A DNA stretch of 64,000 nt from Phlegmacium glaucopus (lineage: Eukaryota; Basidiomycota; Agaricomycetes; Agaricales; Cortinariaceae), in the NCBI GenBank assembly GCA_015039465.1, contig MU130238.1, positions 1-64,000 of the forward strand. Reading direction: 5' to 3'. The notes beneath the pieces are model-generated. The model made no database searches. It was not told the DNA's origin and saw only the letters and a list, made by a program, of their open reading frames with translations. Below, in pieces: positions 33,766-44,616 of the stretch (position 1 is the stretch's first letter; the number at the start of each line of letters is the position of its first letter). A program made the translations under genes and the position numbers.

Positions 33766-34104
33766 ATGAGCACCAACAACAACACCGGCCCCTCCCTTCC
33801 TCCTGCTTCACAACGAGCAAGGCTCAAAGAAGCACAAGAGCGTTGATGGAAAGAGCGGGAGGAGGAGGAGAGGCGGGAAGAAGCGGAGATCAAGGAAGCT
33901 CAGAGGCTAGAGGAGGAGGAGAGACGGAAGGTGGAAGCAGAGAGACAGAGGGTAGAGGCGGAGAAACAAAGGGTAGAGGTGGAGAGGAGGAGGAAAGAGG
34001 AGGAGCAGCGGCAGCTGTGGGAGTTGCAATGGAGGCAGCAGGAGGAGCAGAAGAAGAGGAAAGCGGACGCCATTGCGGTGTCGCACACCAATACTGATTG
34101 GTAG
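33766..34104 (+). pseudogene. coiled-coil protein ORF with one internal stop
   Basis: A 113-codon frame from ATG (33766) to TAG (34102-34104), broken only by TGA at codon 27 (QER*WKER), where Arg fits the surrounding charge pattern. It starts MSTNNNTGPSLPPASQRAR, then is almost entirely Glu/Arg/Lys heptad-like sequence (EEERREEAEIKEAQRLEEEE). Such proteins occur as host genes and as retroelement accessory ORFs. No family identified. Repeat family C begins at its end. Confidence 0.45.
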
Positions 34105-36945
34105 TGTGAGAAGAAAGCTTAAAAGTCGCCATCATGAAAATAAGCGGACTTTGAATTTGCTTACCTATTTTGGAAGCGGTGATGTGATTGAGTTTTGCTT
34201 TATTTGGTAATTAAAGGATTACTATTTTAGGAATTGTCTACAACAAATCCAGAAACCAGTAACTTTAATGACCAACAAACTCTGTTTTTGTGCAAGTTGG
34301 GGTTTCCTTGAAAGTATAACCAGTATACTCTTGAATAAAACAACAATACACTTTTAAAGTCCAAATGTTCTAGACTATGATTCAAGTTTAAAGTCCAAAT
34401 TTCTCTAGACTATGATTCTGATAACAAGTTTATAGTCCAATTTCTTAGACTATTATATAGTGCTTTTTGATAGAACAAAGGCAAGTCCCTATAGGATTTA
34501 ATATCCTTTGTCTATATGATAACCAATTTTGGTAGTACAAAGACAAGCCCCTTTAGGGTTTAATATTCTTTGACTATCCACAACAAATGATTTAAAGTCC
34601 CTGAGGCAGACTGTGAGACAGCTTTATAGTACAAGGTTTTATCCTCAGACTCTGACAAAGGATTTAATATCCTTGCTTCCAAGACAAGTCCCTAAAGGAT
34701 TTAATATTCTTGGTTTACACAGAACAAAGGTAAGCCCCTTTAGGATTTAATACCCTTTGAACTGAGTGAAGCAAAGCAAGTCCACTTGTAATTCCAATTC
34801 TAACTTGTGCCAATTCAGAGCGCTGAAACTTGGGAAAGAAAGGAAGAGTGCAAATTCACTAATTTTACTGGTGCTTTCTAGCTACTTTTATACATAAATG
34901 AGAAACAAAATTAGGTAAGAGTCTGTGATGTCATGTCTATGTTTTATGATTACTGATGCTATTTTATGATGTCATGTTTTGTTTTATGATGTCATGTCTT
35001 GTTTTTGGATGATAAATCCTTGTTTTATGATGTCATGTCTTGTTTCTAGATGACTGATCATTGTTTTATGATGTCATGTCTTGTTTCTAGATGACTGATC
35101 ATTGTTTTATGATGTCATATGTTTCATAATGTCACAAAATGTGACAAAATGTTACAAAAATGTTACAAAAATGTTACGAAATGTCACGTAATGTCACATG
35201 GTGTCACATGGTATCACATGGTGTCACATGATGTCACATGATGTCACATGATATCACATGCTTCATTATTAGGAACTTTTTTGATGTTTACTGATATTTT
35301 CCTTAGGACTTGTATAACAATCCTTCATAGTTGTAGACTTTGATAGTTACTTTAGATTGCAAGTAGTTCATTTGACCATTATGGATTTTGTATGGTTAGA
35401 GTCTGAACTTTTTGTAGTGTTGTTTTACAGTATGATAAATAGATCAATTCAGATCATAGTTATCTGCTGCTTTAACATTTATTACTTTGCAATTTCCAGT
35501 TTAATCAACAAGTGTAGTCAACACTTTTGACCCTTACACTATCAATTTGTAGATTAATTCATGGTTGGTTTATTGATCTTTTTGATTCAATTGAAGAATA
35601 ATATTATGAAAAATTGAATAATCCATAGGTATTCAATTTTCAGTCCTATCCGCCGATCCTGATTCTGCTACCATACCTATTTTGGAAGCGGCCCTGAATC
35701 GCGTTCCTGGTCAACAAAACCATTCGTTCAACGATAACATCCTCATCGCTCATCATATCCTCAATGTCTTCCACTATGTTGTCTATCATTTACACTATTG
35801 ACATGCTGCTTAACATCTACCATCCGTTTGTCCCTTGGCTAGTGATACAACAAAGCGATCAATCTACTATTTGCATTGGTCATCGGCTCGTGTTTGATTG
35901 TATCTTTGGTGGCCCATCATTTCAAGAACGGCCCGTTTATGGACGCATCAGCTACATCTCCCATTATGTCAAAGGCTTTGTCATTGTTGTTGTGGCTATG
36001 GACCCACAAGTCTTCTCCTCAGCTATCTATCTTGCCATACCTCGCTCCTGGATCTCACTCAGTCCCCTATCCTCACTCATCTACCTCTTATCTTATCATT
36101 CACTGCCAAAACCATCATTCACGCGGTACCTGAAGCCTTCCCACCCTCTTTATGACAATTTAGGAAGTCCAGGAGGATCACGACTAAGCAGGAATTGCAG
36201 ATGAATCAGCAGCAGAGGTTTATTCTCGCAGTGTGTCAAGTGTTATCAAGGCTGCGCGACATGGGACCATGGGCAAGTAGTGTTTTTCTCGGGAACAAGG
36301 CTGCGCCTTTCAAGTGTTGACTCAGGACCTTTCACATTTTTGACATGACCACACGCCTATGGAGTTGATATATTTTTGCTATTGGACTATGTACACTGCC
36401 TTTTTTTCTTTTCTCTCGCACTTTGACATTTTACAGATTTTTTTATTGTTCCTTTTTCTTTTCCATTGTTCTTTTCTTCTCGCAGCTGTCCTCTCTTTAT
36501 CTTTCTTCCTTTGACAGCGTGTACTTCTTTCTTTTTTTATTGTTTTACATAGCCTCATCCTTAGGGTATAAATACTGCTCTTTTGTACCAGGATAGGTAG
36601 TTCAGTTCAATTCATTCTTACCCCCCACTTTCATCATCTCAGTGGAATTCCAGTGAATTCCTCCCTTAAGTTCGCTTTTCTTGCCCCTTACTGTCAATCT
36701 ATCCCCTATCCCTCAACCGCTATAGTCTTACTGAAGACTCTCTCTTGCTCATCCTCATCCTCGTCTTATACCTCATTCATCTTCCAAGACCTTCATCCTC
36801 CTCCTTCTCTTCTCTATTCTTTCCCCTTACCTCTGTGTGTTAAAAGTCAAGGTTATACCTTCCCTAAACGAACAACAGGGAGTCTCTTGACCTAAGGTCT
36901 GGTCCACTGCTCTCTGGTTGGTGTTTATATACAACAACAACAATG
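34085..36945 (+). repeat. family C repeat, copy 1 (interrupted)
   Basis: It begins near GCACACCAATACTGATTGG and ends near TTTATATACAACAACAACAA. It shares an upstream part and an LTR-like part (TGTTTTTCTCGGGAACAAGG, TATAAATACTGC) with copies at 39132 and 45205. A conserved reading frame (SIIYTIDMLLNIYHPFVPW, GRISYISHYVKGFVIVVV) is open in all three copies, but no known domain is recognised. The (CAA)n end varies in length. An LTR retroelement 3' end is likely; a non-LTR origin is not excluded. Confidence 0.55.
34180..35673. mobile_element. insertion with 18-bp direct repeats in family C copy 1
   Basis: TACCTATTTTGGAAGCGG occurs exactly at 34162-34179 and 35674-35691, bracketing 1494 bp absent from copies 2 and 3. 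The insert contains repeated TTTAAAGTCCAA..CTAGACTATGAT blocks (34350-34460), CAAGYCCCTATAGGATTTAATAT blocks (34480-34760) and GATGTCATGTCTTGTTT arrays (34920-35120). No coding frame or poly(A). Long duplications suggest target-primed retrotransposition, but the class is unknown. Confidence 0.5.
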
Positions 36946-36947
36946 AT

Positions 36948-37130
36948 TTATAGCGCGGTAGCGCATTCTTAGGTTAGGAGGGTTAGGAGGGGATACAGGC
37001 ATATTTTGTACTTCCACCGGACTTCCACCGGACTCTCACCGGACTCTGACCGGACTTTTCTGGAGTCCGCCGGACTCCGGTCAGTCCGGCGGAATTCCGG
37101 CCGGACAATGTGGGGGAGTGTAAAGACCTC
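36948..37130. mobile_element. element F, half copy of the A subfamily
   Basis: It matches the reverse complement of the left half of A1/A2: CGCGGTAGCGCATTCTTAGG, then TCCACCGGACTTCC repeats, ending GGGGGAGTGTAAAGACCTC at 37130. The other half is missing; family C copy 1 abuts it on the left. It interrupts the NACHT relic just after its Walker B motif. Confidence 0.75.
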
Positions 37131-37190
37131 ATCCAGGGCATCAAGAACAATAACTGGGACTATTCCTCCTCTGATACTTTCCTTATATGC

Positions 37191-37760
37191 TGTTACATTC
37201 CGTCATACATTACTCTGGTCCGACTCTGTCGGAGTTGTTTCCAGTAGTCCATACTCCATTCCAGTACTTTCCCTTGTTTCTGGTTCTACTCCTCCTACGT
37301 CCAACTCCGAGACTTCTCCATATCATTCTGGACTCTTCCGACGATACTCCAAACCCATTACCACACCTTCACCATAACAACTATTTCTTTGTCATCACTT
37401 TTCCACTATCAGTCAGCACACCAGCTATGGATTATTCACCCCAAGAATGCAGGACCTTTCCAGGAGCAGAACACAGCATTTATATTTATATTTTATATTT
37501 CAGATGCTATTCCTTTTATATTTAAGTACTCGAAACTTGTATGTTTTCCTCAGTTTGAATATTGACTTAGTTTCCCTCTCTTGGTCTTCCTTTAAGTTCT
37601 TTGCAACTTCTGGTTCCGCTCTGCTCCGTCTTACTCCAAAATCTAGGACACAAAGGTTCTGGGTAGCACAGCACATAAGCTGAGGCTAAGTCCTATCCTT
37701 TCCGTGACTCCGTTCCATTACTCCATCTGAAACTCCAGAACAGAGTTCTTGTACTTAACA
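37191..37760 (+). repeat. solo LTR-B in the NACHT relic
   Basis: 570 bp, TGTTACATTCCGTC...CTTGTACTTAACA, with exact TATGC duplications (37186-37190, 37761-37765). Confidence 0.9.
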
Positions 37761-38272
37761 TATGCAGTCAGTGGTCTGACCATGAAATTCAGGAATTATT
37801 TGCTAATCCTCCAAGATGTGCAGTCAAGACTCTGACCAGCACCTACTACATCCAAGATCAGTTGGGGAAGAGAAGGGAGATACTTGGCCAACTGAAGGGA
37901 GATAGTGGGGATGGATGCAATGAACATCACTGGTATCAGCCCAGAGATGAGAACAGAAGAAGGTACCACCAAGGGAACCCATTTCACTGAGGATTTCACT
38001 GAAAGAGTAAGCAATTGTTGTTTTGCCAGTTCTAGCCATCCCATTGAGCTGGTATACCTTTGTGTTTGTATCATCACTGGCCCATACTCACAGTGAATTA
38101 AGGATGGCCTTGCAAGTGTTCTCTGTACATCTGTTGCATGGAATTGCTGCATCATATTCCGCAAACTGAGCACATGGCAAGAGCTTCTCATGTAGTACAT
38201 CCTATGAACTAGCATTCAGCACAGATAATCCAAATCCAAAGATTATATTGCCCACTATGACTTGAGGGTTTG

Positions 38273-38709
38273 TGTTAGGGGACACCTGATTTCAAACCAA
38301 ACCTCAACCTCAGGACTATACATCCCGCCTTTCCAACAACCTCCATCCTTCTGTCCGACTCCGCTTCCATCACCAGTTTACTCCATAACTCCATAACTCC
38401 ATTCCGACTCCAATCCTCCGGTTCACTCTGTCTTTTATTTTTATTTTTCACATCACACCACTTCTTAATTAATTAATTAATTATTATTGTATCATTCCTT
38501 TAATTATTATTGTATCATTCCTTTATTTATTTTATATCTCCATTATGTCCATTTTAGTACTTAAATACCCCTTAGCCTAGCAGGGATCCCCATCCTTTCC
38601 TCTTTGGATCCCCTGCTAGGTGAGTCACTTGTAGATATCTCTTCTGAAATATTATTAACTTTGGATCCCCTGCTAGCTTGACTAAGTTGGCATTGCAGTT
38701 GCCCTAACA
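38273..38709 (+). repeat. solo LTR-A in the NACHT relic
   Basis: 437 bp, TGTTAGGGGACACC...TTGCCCTAACA, with exact GTTTG duplications (38268-38272, 38710-38714). Removing it keeps a minus-strand frame open (DGDEQAN | PQVIVGNIIFGF). It has a duplicated TTATTGTATCATTCCTTTA block. Confidence 0.9.
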
Positions 38710-39131
38710 GTTTGCTTGTTCATCCCCATCAGCAGTGAATGGTGCATGCATGTGTATCTGAGTCATCTGACATGATGATAGAACTGTCAGTACACAGATT
38801 GGTTTTTGTACAGATGGAATGATGCTTACACTATTGGTCATGTTAATTGTTGAATAGTGGAGGCGTACATTGTGAGCAACCTGGAAGGCAGACACTGGAC
38901 TATGGATGTTTGGAGTCATATGCTAAATGAGAAGCCATTAATAACAATGGTTGTGAACACAACACAGATGCTGACCATGGATGGAGTTTCTGGTCCTGGG
39001 CTAATACAAAAACCAAGTTGCCTGGGGGCAAGAGCCATGGATGCTAAAACTACTAGTAGTACAGAATTTGGAGGGGACACTGTGTCTGCATCCATGGTCA
39101 TGACCTCTGTAGCAGCCTGATTGACACTGAC

Positions 39132-40832
39132 CGGTATCGTGCACCAATACTGATTGGTAGCATGAGAACAAAGCTTAAAAGTTGCCATCATGAAAATAAG
39201 CGGACTTTGAATTCACTTACCTATTTTGGAAGCACCCCTATCCATCATTTACACCATCAACATGCTCCTTAATATCTACCATCCATTCATTCCTTGGCTA
39301 GCAATTCAACAAAGTGATCAATCTACTATTCACATCAGTCATTGGCTCGCGTTTGATTGCATCTATGGCCCATCATTTCAAGAACGGCCCGTTTATGGAC
39401 GCATCAGCTACATCTCCCATTATGTCAAAGGCTTTGTCATTGTTGTTGTGGCTATGGACCCACAAGTCTTCACCTCAGCTATCTATCTTGCCATACCTCA
39501 CTCCTGGATCACACTCAGTCCTCTATCCTCAATTATCTACCTCTTATCTTATCATTCACTGCCAAACCAACATTCATGCGGTACCTGAATCCTTCCCACC
39601 CTCTTTATGACAATTTAGGAAGTCCAGGAGGATCACGACTAAGCAGGAATTGCAGATGAATCAGCAGCAGAGGATTATTCTCGCAGTGTGTCAAGTGTTA
39701 TCAAGGCTGCACGACATGGGATCATGGGCAAGTAGGGTTTTCTCGGGAACAAGGCTGCGCCTTTCAAGTGTTGACTCAGGACCTTTCATATTTTTGACAT
39801 GACCACACGCCTATGGAGTTGATATATTTTTGCTATTGGACTATGTACACTGCCTTCTCTTCTTTTCTCTCACACTTTGACAATTTTACAGATTCTTTTA
39901 CTGTTCCTTTTCTTTTCCATTGTTCTTTTCTTCTCACAGCTGTCCTCTCTTCATCATTCTTCCTTTGACAGCGCATACTTCTTTCTTTTATTTTTGTTTT
40001 ACATAGCCTCATCCTTAGGTATAAATACTGCTCTTTTGTACCAGGATAGGTAGTTCATCTCAATTCATTCTTACTCCCCACAGTCATCATCTCAGTGGAA
40101 TTCCAGTGAATTCCTTCCTCAAGTTCGCTTTTTCTGCCTTTAACTGTCAATCTATCCCCACTGTCAATTACTATAGTCTTGCTGAAGACTCCCTCTTATT
40201 CTTCCTCATCCTCTTCCTTAACCCCTCTGAGTTCGCTTTTTCAGTCCTTTACTGTCAACCCACTGTCAACTGCTATAGTCTTACTGAAGGCTCTTCCTCA
40301 TTCATCCTCATCCTTCTCATCTCTATTCTCACCCCCTACCTCTGTGTGATACAAGTCTAAGGTTATACCTTCCCTAAACGAACAACAGGGAGGCTTTTGA
40401 CTTAAAGACTAGTCCATTTACCAGGATAGGTAGTTTATCTCAATTCATTCTTACTCCCCACAGTCATCCTCTCAGTGGAATTCCAGTGAATTCCTCCCTC
40501 AAGTTCGCTTTTTTTATCCCTTTACTGTCAATCCATACTGTCTACTGCTAAAGTCTTGCTGAAGACTCCCTCTTATTCTTCCTCATCCTCTTCCTTAACC
40601 CCTCTAAGTTCGCTTTTTCAGTCCCTTACTGTCAACCCACTGTCAACTGCTATAGTCTTACTGAAGACTCTTTCTCATTCATCCTCATCCTCCTTATCTC
40701 TATTCTCACCCCCTACCTCTGTGTGTTACAAGTCTAAGGTTATACCTTCCCTAAACAAACAACAGGGAGGCTTTTGACTTAAAGACTAGTCCATTGCTCT
40801 CTGGTTGGTGTTTATATACAACACAAACAACA
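39132..40832 (+). repeat. family C repeat, copy 2
   Basis: It runs from CGGTATCGTGCACCAATACT to TTTATATACAACACAAAC. It has lost about 110 bp after TTTTGGAAGC relative to copies 1 and 3. The LTR-like end contains a tandem duplication of about 390 bp (from 40043 and again from 40420: ACCAGGATAGGTAGTT...). It is nearly identical to copy 3 and in inverted orientation to it. Confidence 0.6.
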
Positions 40833-40845
40833 ATTTATAGCGTGT

Positions 40846-41279
40846 CATCGCCCGCTTTTAAACTTGTGGCAAGCCAAAGGTTCAAGCCCTTGTTGATTTC
40901 ACGCTTGGATGACTGAAGCTCTGCAAAGTGGTAGTAGGCCCAGTCAAATGCAAGTCAATCTTCAAAAGGGTGGTACATATTGTCTTCGGTTGCATCGGGT
41001 GCATCAAGAGGTGGTGGTCGAGTATGTGCAGGTAGAAAATTCCCATCCTTGTTGCAGGGCAAAGCTGTAAAGTGCAATCAGCAGAGAGTCTTCCACAAAA
41101 TGGGATGGGTACATACCATTTAGCTTCAGGTGATATTTGATGTGGAATTCATGAGCTGGATCAGGTTCAGAGTCAGGGAACAGCAGGCAATGATGAGTGT
41201 TATAATGTTGTGTTCGGTTGCTGGGTCGCTTAAAGGTGCGATGGCAGCCAGGATGAGTGCAAGGGAAATCTTCAGGCAT
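40846..41279 (-). pseudogene. Plavaka-like transposase, N-terminal fragment
   Basis: Exon 1 on the minus strand starts MPEDFPCTHPGCHRTFKRPS with a C2H2 finger (C..C...H..H) and reads FHIKYHLKLN. A GTATGT intron follows, then ALPCNKDGNFLP, AHTRPPPLDAPDATEDN, YHPFED*LAFDWAYYHFAEL and EINKGLNLWLATSLKAG. A zinc finger, 'YHP.LNG.PC...G.FLP', and 'PF.DRLAFEWAHYH..ELQSS..I..GLDLW' are the start of Plavaka (CACTA-related) transposases. TGA at 40955 replaces the conserved Arg. Family C copy 2 cuts off the catalytic part. Confidence 0.7.
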
Positions 41280-41618
41280 GGGAGAAATTGGTCAAGAAGG
41301 GAGATGTATTGTGGGGAGTCTGACTTGGTAAATATCAATACATCTAAAGGTTACAAACAAACAAGGAAAACACACAACTTTGGGGATTTTGACCAAGATC
41401 CATGCCTGACCAAATAAAATGTGTCAGCCCCAAGCTAACACCTCTTCCCCAACCAAACAAACAGAGACTAACACATCTCCACCCTAACACAACAAGCCTT
41501 CCAACTTCATCTCAAAACTAATATCCACATTAGCTTCTCAACCCACATCTTAGAGTTAAGCCGCGCTTACTTTGAGGTCAACCCCATTTTGAATCCTATC
41601 CAAACCTGAACCACAAAA

Positions 41619-43862
41619 ATGGCTCGTACCCATGACATTCCCCTCACAACGCAGAAAGCTGGTGCCACGAAGGGCAAGCGGTCTCTTGAGGTGGATACCC
41701 TCAATGTTGTAGAGGTGGCACAGCCTCCACCAGGCAAGAAAGCTAAGACAGCTGTCAGCAAGTCTAAACAGCAGGTCAAAGCTGACAACCCACCAACCAG
41801 TGAACCTGACCAAGTGGTCACCACCAGGACAACAAGGACAAGGAAGGAGCCAAAGCAACCCAAACCTGAGGCTCAAGTACAACACTCAGATCAAGCTCAC
41901 ATCGCAAAGCCTGCAGGGCCTCAGAAACGGAAACGACGAACTAGGGAAGAGATAGCCGCCGATAAGGCTAAGGCAGAAGCGGAAAAGAAACGACAAGAAG
42001 AACTTACCAAGGAGAATCATCACATAATGGCAAAGATGGACATCGACAAGGACATTGACAGGGCTGAAACTGCCATCCGAACCATCAGGACCTTTGCCGA
42101 GATTGAGGATGAAAGTGGTGAGGAGTTCATAGGGTATGCAGCCATCGAGGATTCTGAATCTGAATTGGATGGTGGGGCTGAAGATGCACTGACACTGAAG
42201 GTCAGATTTCCAAGTTGAATTCAGGCTACCAAAGTACTCACCTTGCCTAACAGGAGACGAACAAAGCGCTTCAACAGCAGATCAAAGCGCTCAAAGCACA
42301 AGTAGACAGTGGTAAGAAGAAAGGGAAAGGTGGGAAGAAGTGAGTCACAGCCTGGCGTTTACAAATGACATTGATTGATAAGATAACAGGACATCCCAAA
42401 AGGTCACTTTTGCATCCGGGCTTCTCCCAGATTGGAACTTGGAGGCCGATTTGATCAAGGAACCTGTGAAAAAGCAAATGCATGTCCAGATTTTGGCCGG
42501 TGGACTCGAAGATTCTGATGCAGAAGGTGTCAATCTGTTCCCTCCCTCATCGAAGCCTGGACCTCACACACTCACCGAAGAAGAGCTGACGAAGGGTGCT
42601 CAGCAAGCCAAATGAGACCTCTCACTCCGAAATGAGGCAAGTACCTTCTCTACAAATTTATAAAATTTCTGATATGGAGTCAATCAAGCTTGTGTCTATT
42701 GAGGAGGAGTATGCTCCTCGTGCAGCTGCAAAAATGGTTGCAGTGAAGATCCCACCCCTGGTTCACGTCAAGACAGAGAAGCATAAGGAAGATTCCATGC
42801 CAGTCAAAGCACAAATGTCCAAGAAAGGCTCTGTAGTCAAGACCACAGTCACCGTGAAGTCAAAGCCTCAATGCTTGAATGGTAATAATGTCCAAATGTC
42901 TCATCTCCTAGAATTCACAGAAGCAGAGTGGCGGGGCAGCTTCCTTCCAACACTTTATGACAAATTCTTCAGCTCTGATAAGCCATTTGATGCCTTCTAT
43001 CATGGAAGCGATTGATTTGTTGCCTTGCTGCAGGTCATCATCGAAGAGGTTTACCCCAACATTGAGTATACAATTACCTCGTCAGATGCTATCTATTTAT
43101 TGCTGAGCCATTTTTTCTGTTCTATTATCACAATTTTGATTCTCTTTTCTGTCTAGGTGTATAATCATGTCAACGAGAAACAGTCCAATATCGGTTCCAA
43201 TGCCATCAACCTTGTGAAAAAGCAGCTCGACACTTTCAAAGATGAGCAAGCAGCCAAGCACTGGCTTCGGTGGGCTCTATGTGTCACAGATGGTCCACTT
43301 TTTTCAAGGAGCCATCGCCAATGGGTTCGCCAATTGACCAGAAAGATCTGGCATATGAAGTAAGCTAATATTTCTGCCCCAAAGAAGTATAGCTCTGATA
43401 GATACAGTTTCCTGGAGGTCGCTTGCTCAGCCCTTTCATCATCAACCTTGCTGCCCCTCTTCTTAGCCTCAGGGCTGGCTCAGTCTCGGACAATGGATAT
43501 CCAAAAGGTCTTGTCGCGTTGATCATGGGAGCGGTAAGTACAGCCCAAGTAATGATAGATCTCAGGCTGTTTCTCACAGGCTTGTATTCCAGCTTGAGCG
43601 TGCTGTCAAACATCTTTCCAAGCCATCCACTAAGGTGAAGGAATTCTCGAAGGAGTTTTGGGGATCACAGGTTGATACATACTACGACGGTTTCAAAGGA
43701 AAGAAAGGTGTCCCAGAAACTCGCTGGAAAGAATTGGTGGCGGCCTGTTTGGGACATTCCGAGGACAGCGATGACAATACACTTGACGCCGATTTGTCTA
43801 TCTTGGACAATGATCGTGCTTGTGTCTTCAATTTTTGTAGCCCAGTCAAATCTTGTGCTTGA
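41619..43862 (+). pseudogene. decayed multi-exon hypothetical gene
   Basis: Exon 1 (from ATG 41619) is basic and low-complexity with a predicted coiled coil (REEIAADKAKAEAEKKRQEE). Later exons read VTFASGLLPDWNLEADLIK, EFTEAEWRGSFLPTLYDKFF, YNHVNEKQSNIGSNAINLVK, SPFIINLAAPLLSLRAGS, NGYPKGLVALIMGA and LERAVKHLSKP. This order recurs in an Agaricomycete family of unknown function (from memory). TGA at 42613 (AK*DLSLRNE) and 43013 (GSD*FVALLQ) replace Arg, and the donor after SSDAIYLL is degraded. Splicing in the middle is uncertain. It may once have belonged to the adjacent Plavaka locus. Confidence 0.55.
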
Positions 43863-43931
43863 TCCTGCATTTAATACTCATAATACTTGTCAGCAGAATT
43901 ATATAGATACATACTTTGCTTTTCCTAGCTT

Positions 43932-44293
43932 TCTGTCACTTTCTGTAGCTTTTCTGCTTTTCCTTTCCCTTGAGCAACGTAAAAAGTAGCCAGCTTTTTT
44001 GAATTAGGCACGTGGCTTTTTGAACCTGCCGCTTTTGTCCCTTTTTGCCACTTTTTTCCCTTGTACAAGCGGAAAAAAGCTATTTGCTAAACTACTGATG
44101 CAACATACATAATCAGGCACAAGTCTAAATATAGTAATTTTACGTAATAAGATTTGAGCTTGCTTGCAGGTAGCTGTTCCACAGTGCCGTTTTTCAAGGT
44201 TAACAAAACCTCCTGGACTGCATTTTACATGTGTGCAGCAGTCTGGACAAACAGTGAATCCTTCTGCATCGATGACTGGAGGTGGTGGAACAC
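43932..44293 (-). pseudogene. exon of a Cys/His repeated fungal family
   Basis: After a TTTAGTCAG acceptor the minus strand reads VPPPPVIDAEGFTVCPDCC, THVKCSPGGFVNLEKRHCGT, ATCKQAQ. The pattern CPxC..VKC.PGG..NLEKRH.GT..C is a recurrent zinc-binding-like segment in expanded Agaricomycete gene families. The frame stays open to a stop near 43932 but the tail may be intronic. RHCGT probably derives from RHRGT (CGT to TGT). No upstream exon was found. Confidence 0.4.
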
Positions 44294-44616
44294 CTGACTA
44301 AAAGATAGTATGATGAGTGATTAGTTAGAAATGTGCCAGTGTATGTTGGATTTCTAGAGTACAAAACTCAGTTGTTTGCTGCGCAAATGACTGGGTGAGC
44401 TCGTATCGACTACAAGGTTTATATACGAAATAAGCAGGCACATTCTGTTTGTGCCTGCTAATAGTTAGACTGTGAATATACAATAAAACACAACAGAAAA
44501 GGATAGGAAAATACAAGCATAATGCTCATGAAATAGAAAATATATTGGCAGCGGTGTGGAATGCACCGCAGGCCATTGCGAATGAGATATCGGTAATCAT
44601 AAAGGTGATATTATAC

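Larger units (their letters stand above)
37131..38919 (-). pseudogene. NACHT-domain NTPase (fungal NLR-like) relic
   Basis: The minus strand reads NTCKAILNSL*VWASDD, KVYQLNGMARTGKTTIAYSF (Walker A, about 38030-38060), SLGGTFFCSHLWADTSDV, IPTISLQLAKYLPSLPQLIL in a shifted frame, and VPVIVLDALDE (Walker B, 37135-37165). This is the NACHT core of basidiomycete STAND/NLR-type proteins, implicated in self/nonself recognition. A solo LTR-B and a solo LTR-A interrupt it, element F truncates it, TGA at 38088 replaces Arg and a frameshift lies near 37925. No C-terminal repeats remain. Confidence 0.75.

Noticed and set aside
34915..35275. CRISPR-like array from GATGTCATGTCTTGTTT and TGTCACATGG repeats
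   Set aside because: A fungal context, irregular spacing, and degenerate tandem repeats without unique spacers.
35764..36204. 146-codon frame of family C as a host membrane protein
   Set aside because: It recurs in all three repeat copies with no known domain and other frames are also open; treated as part of the repeat.
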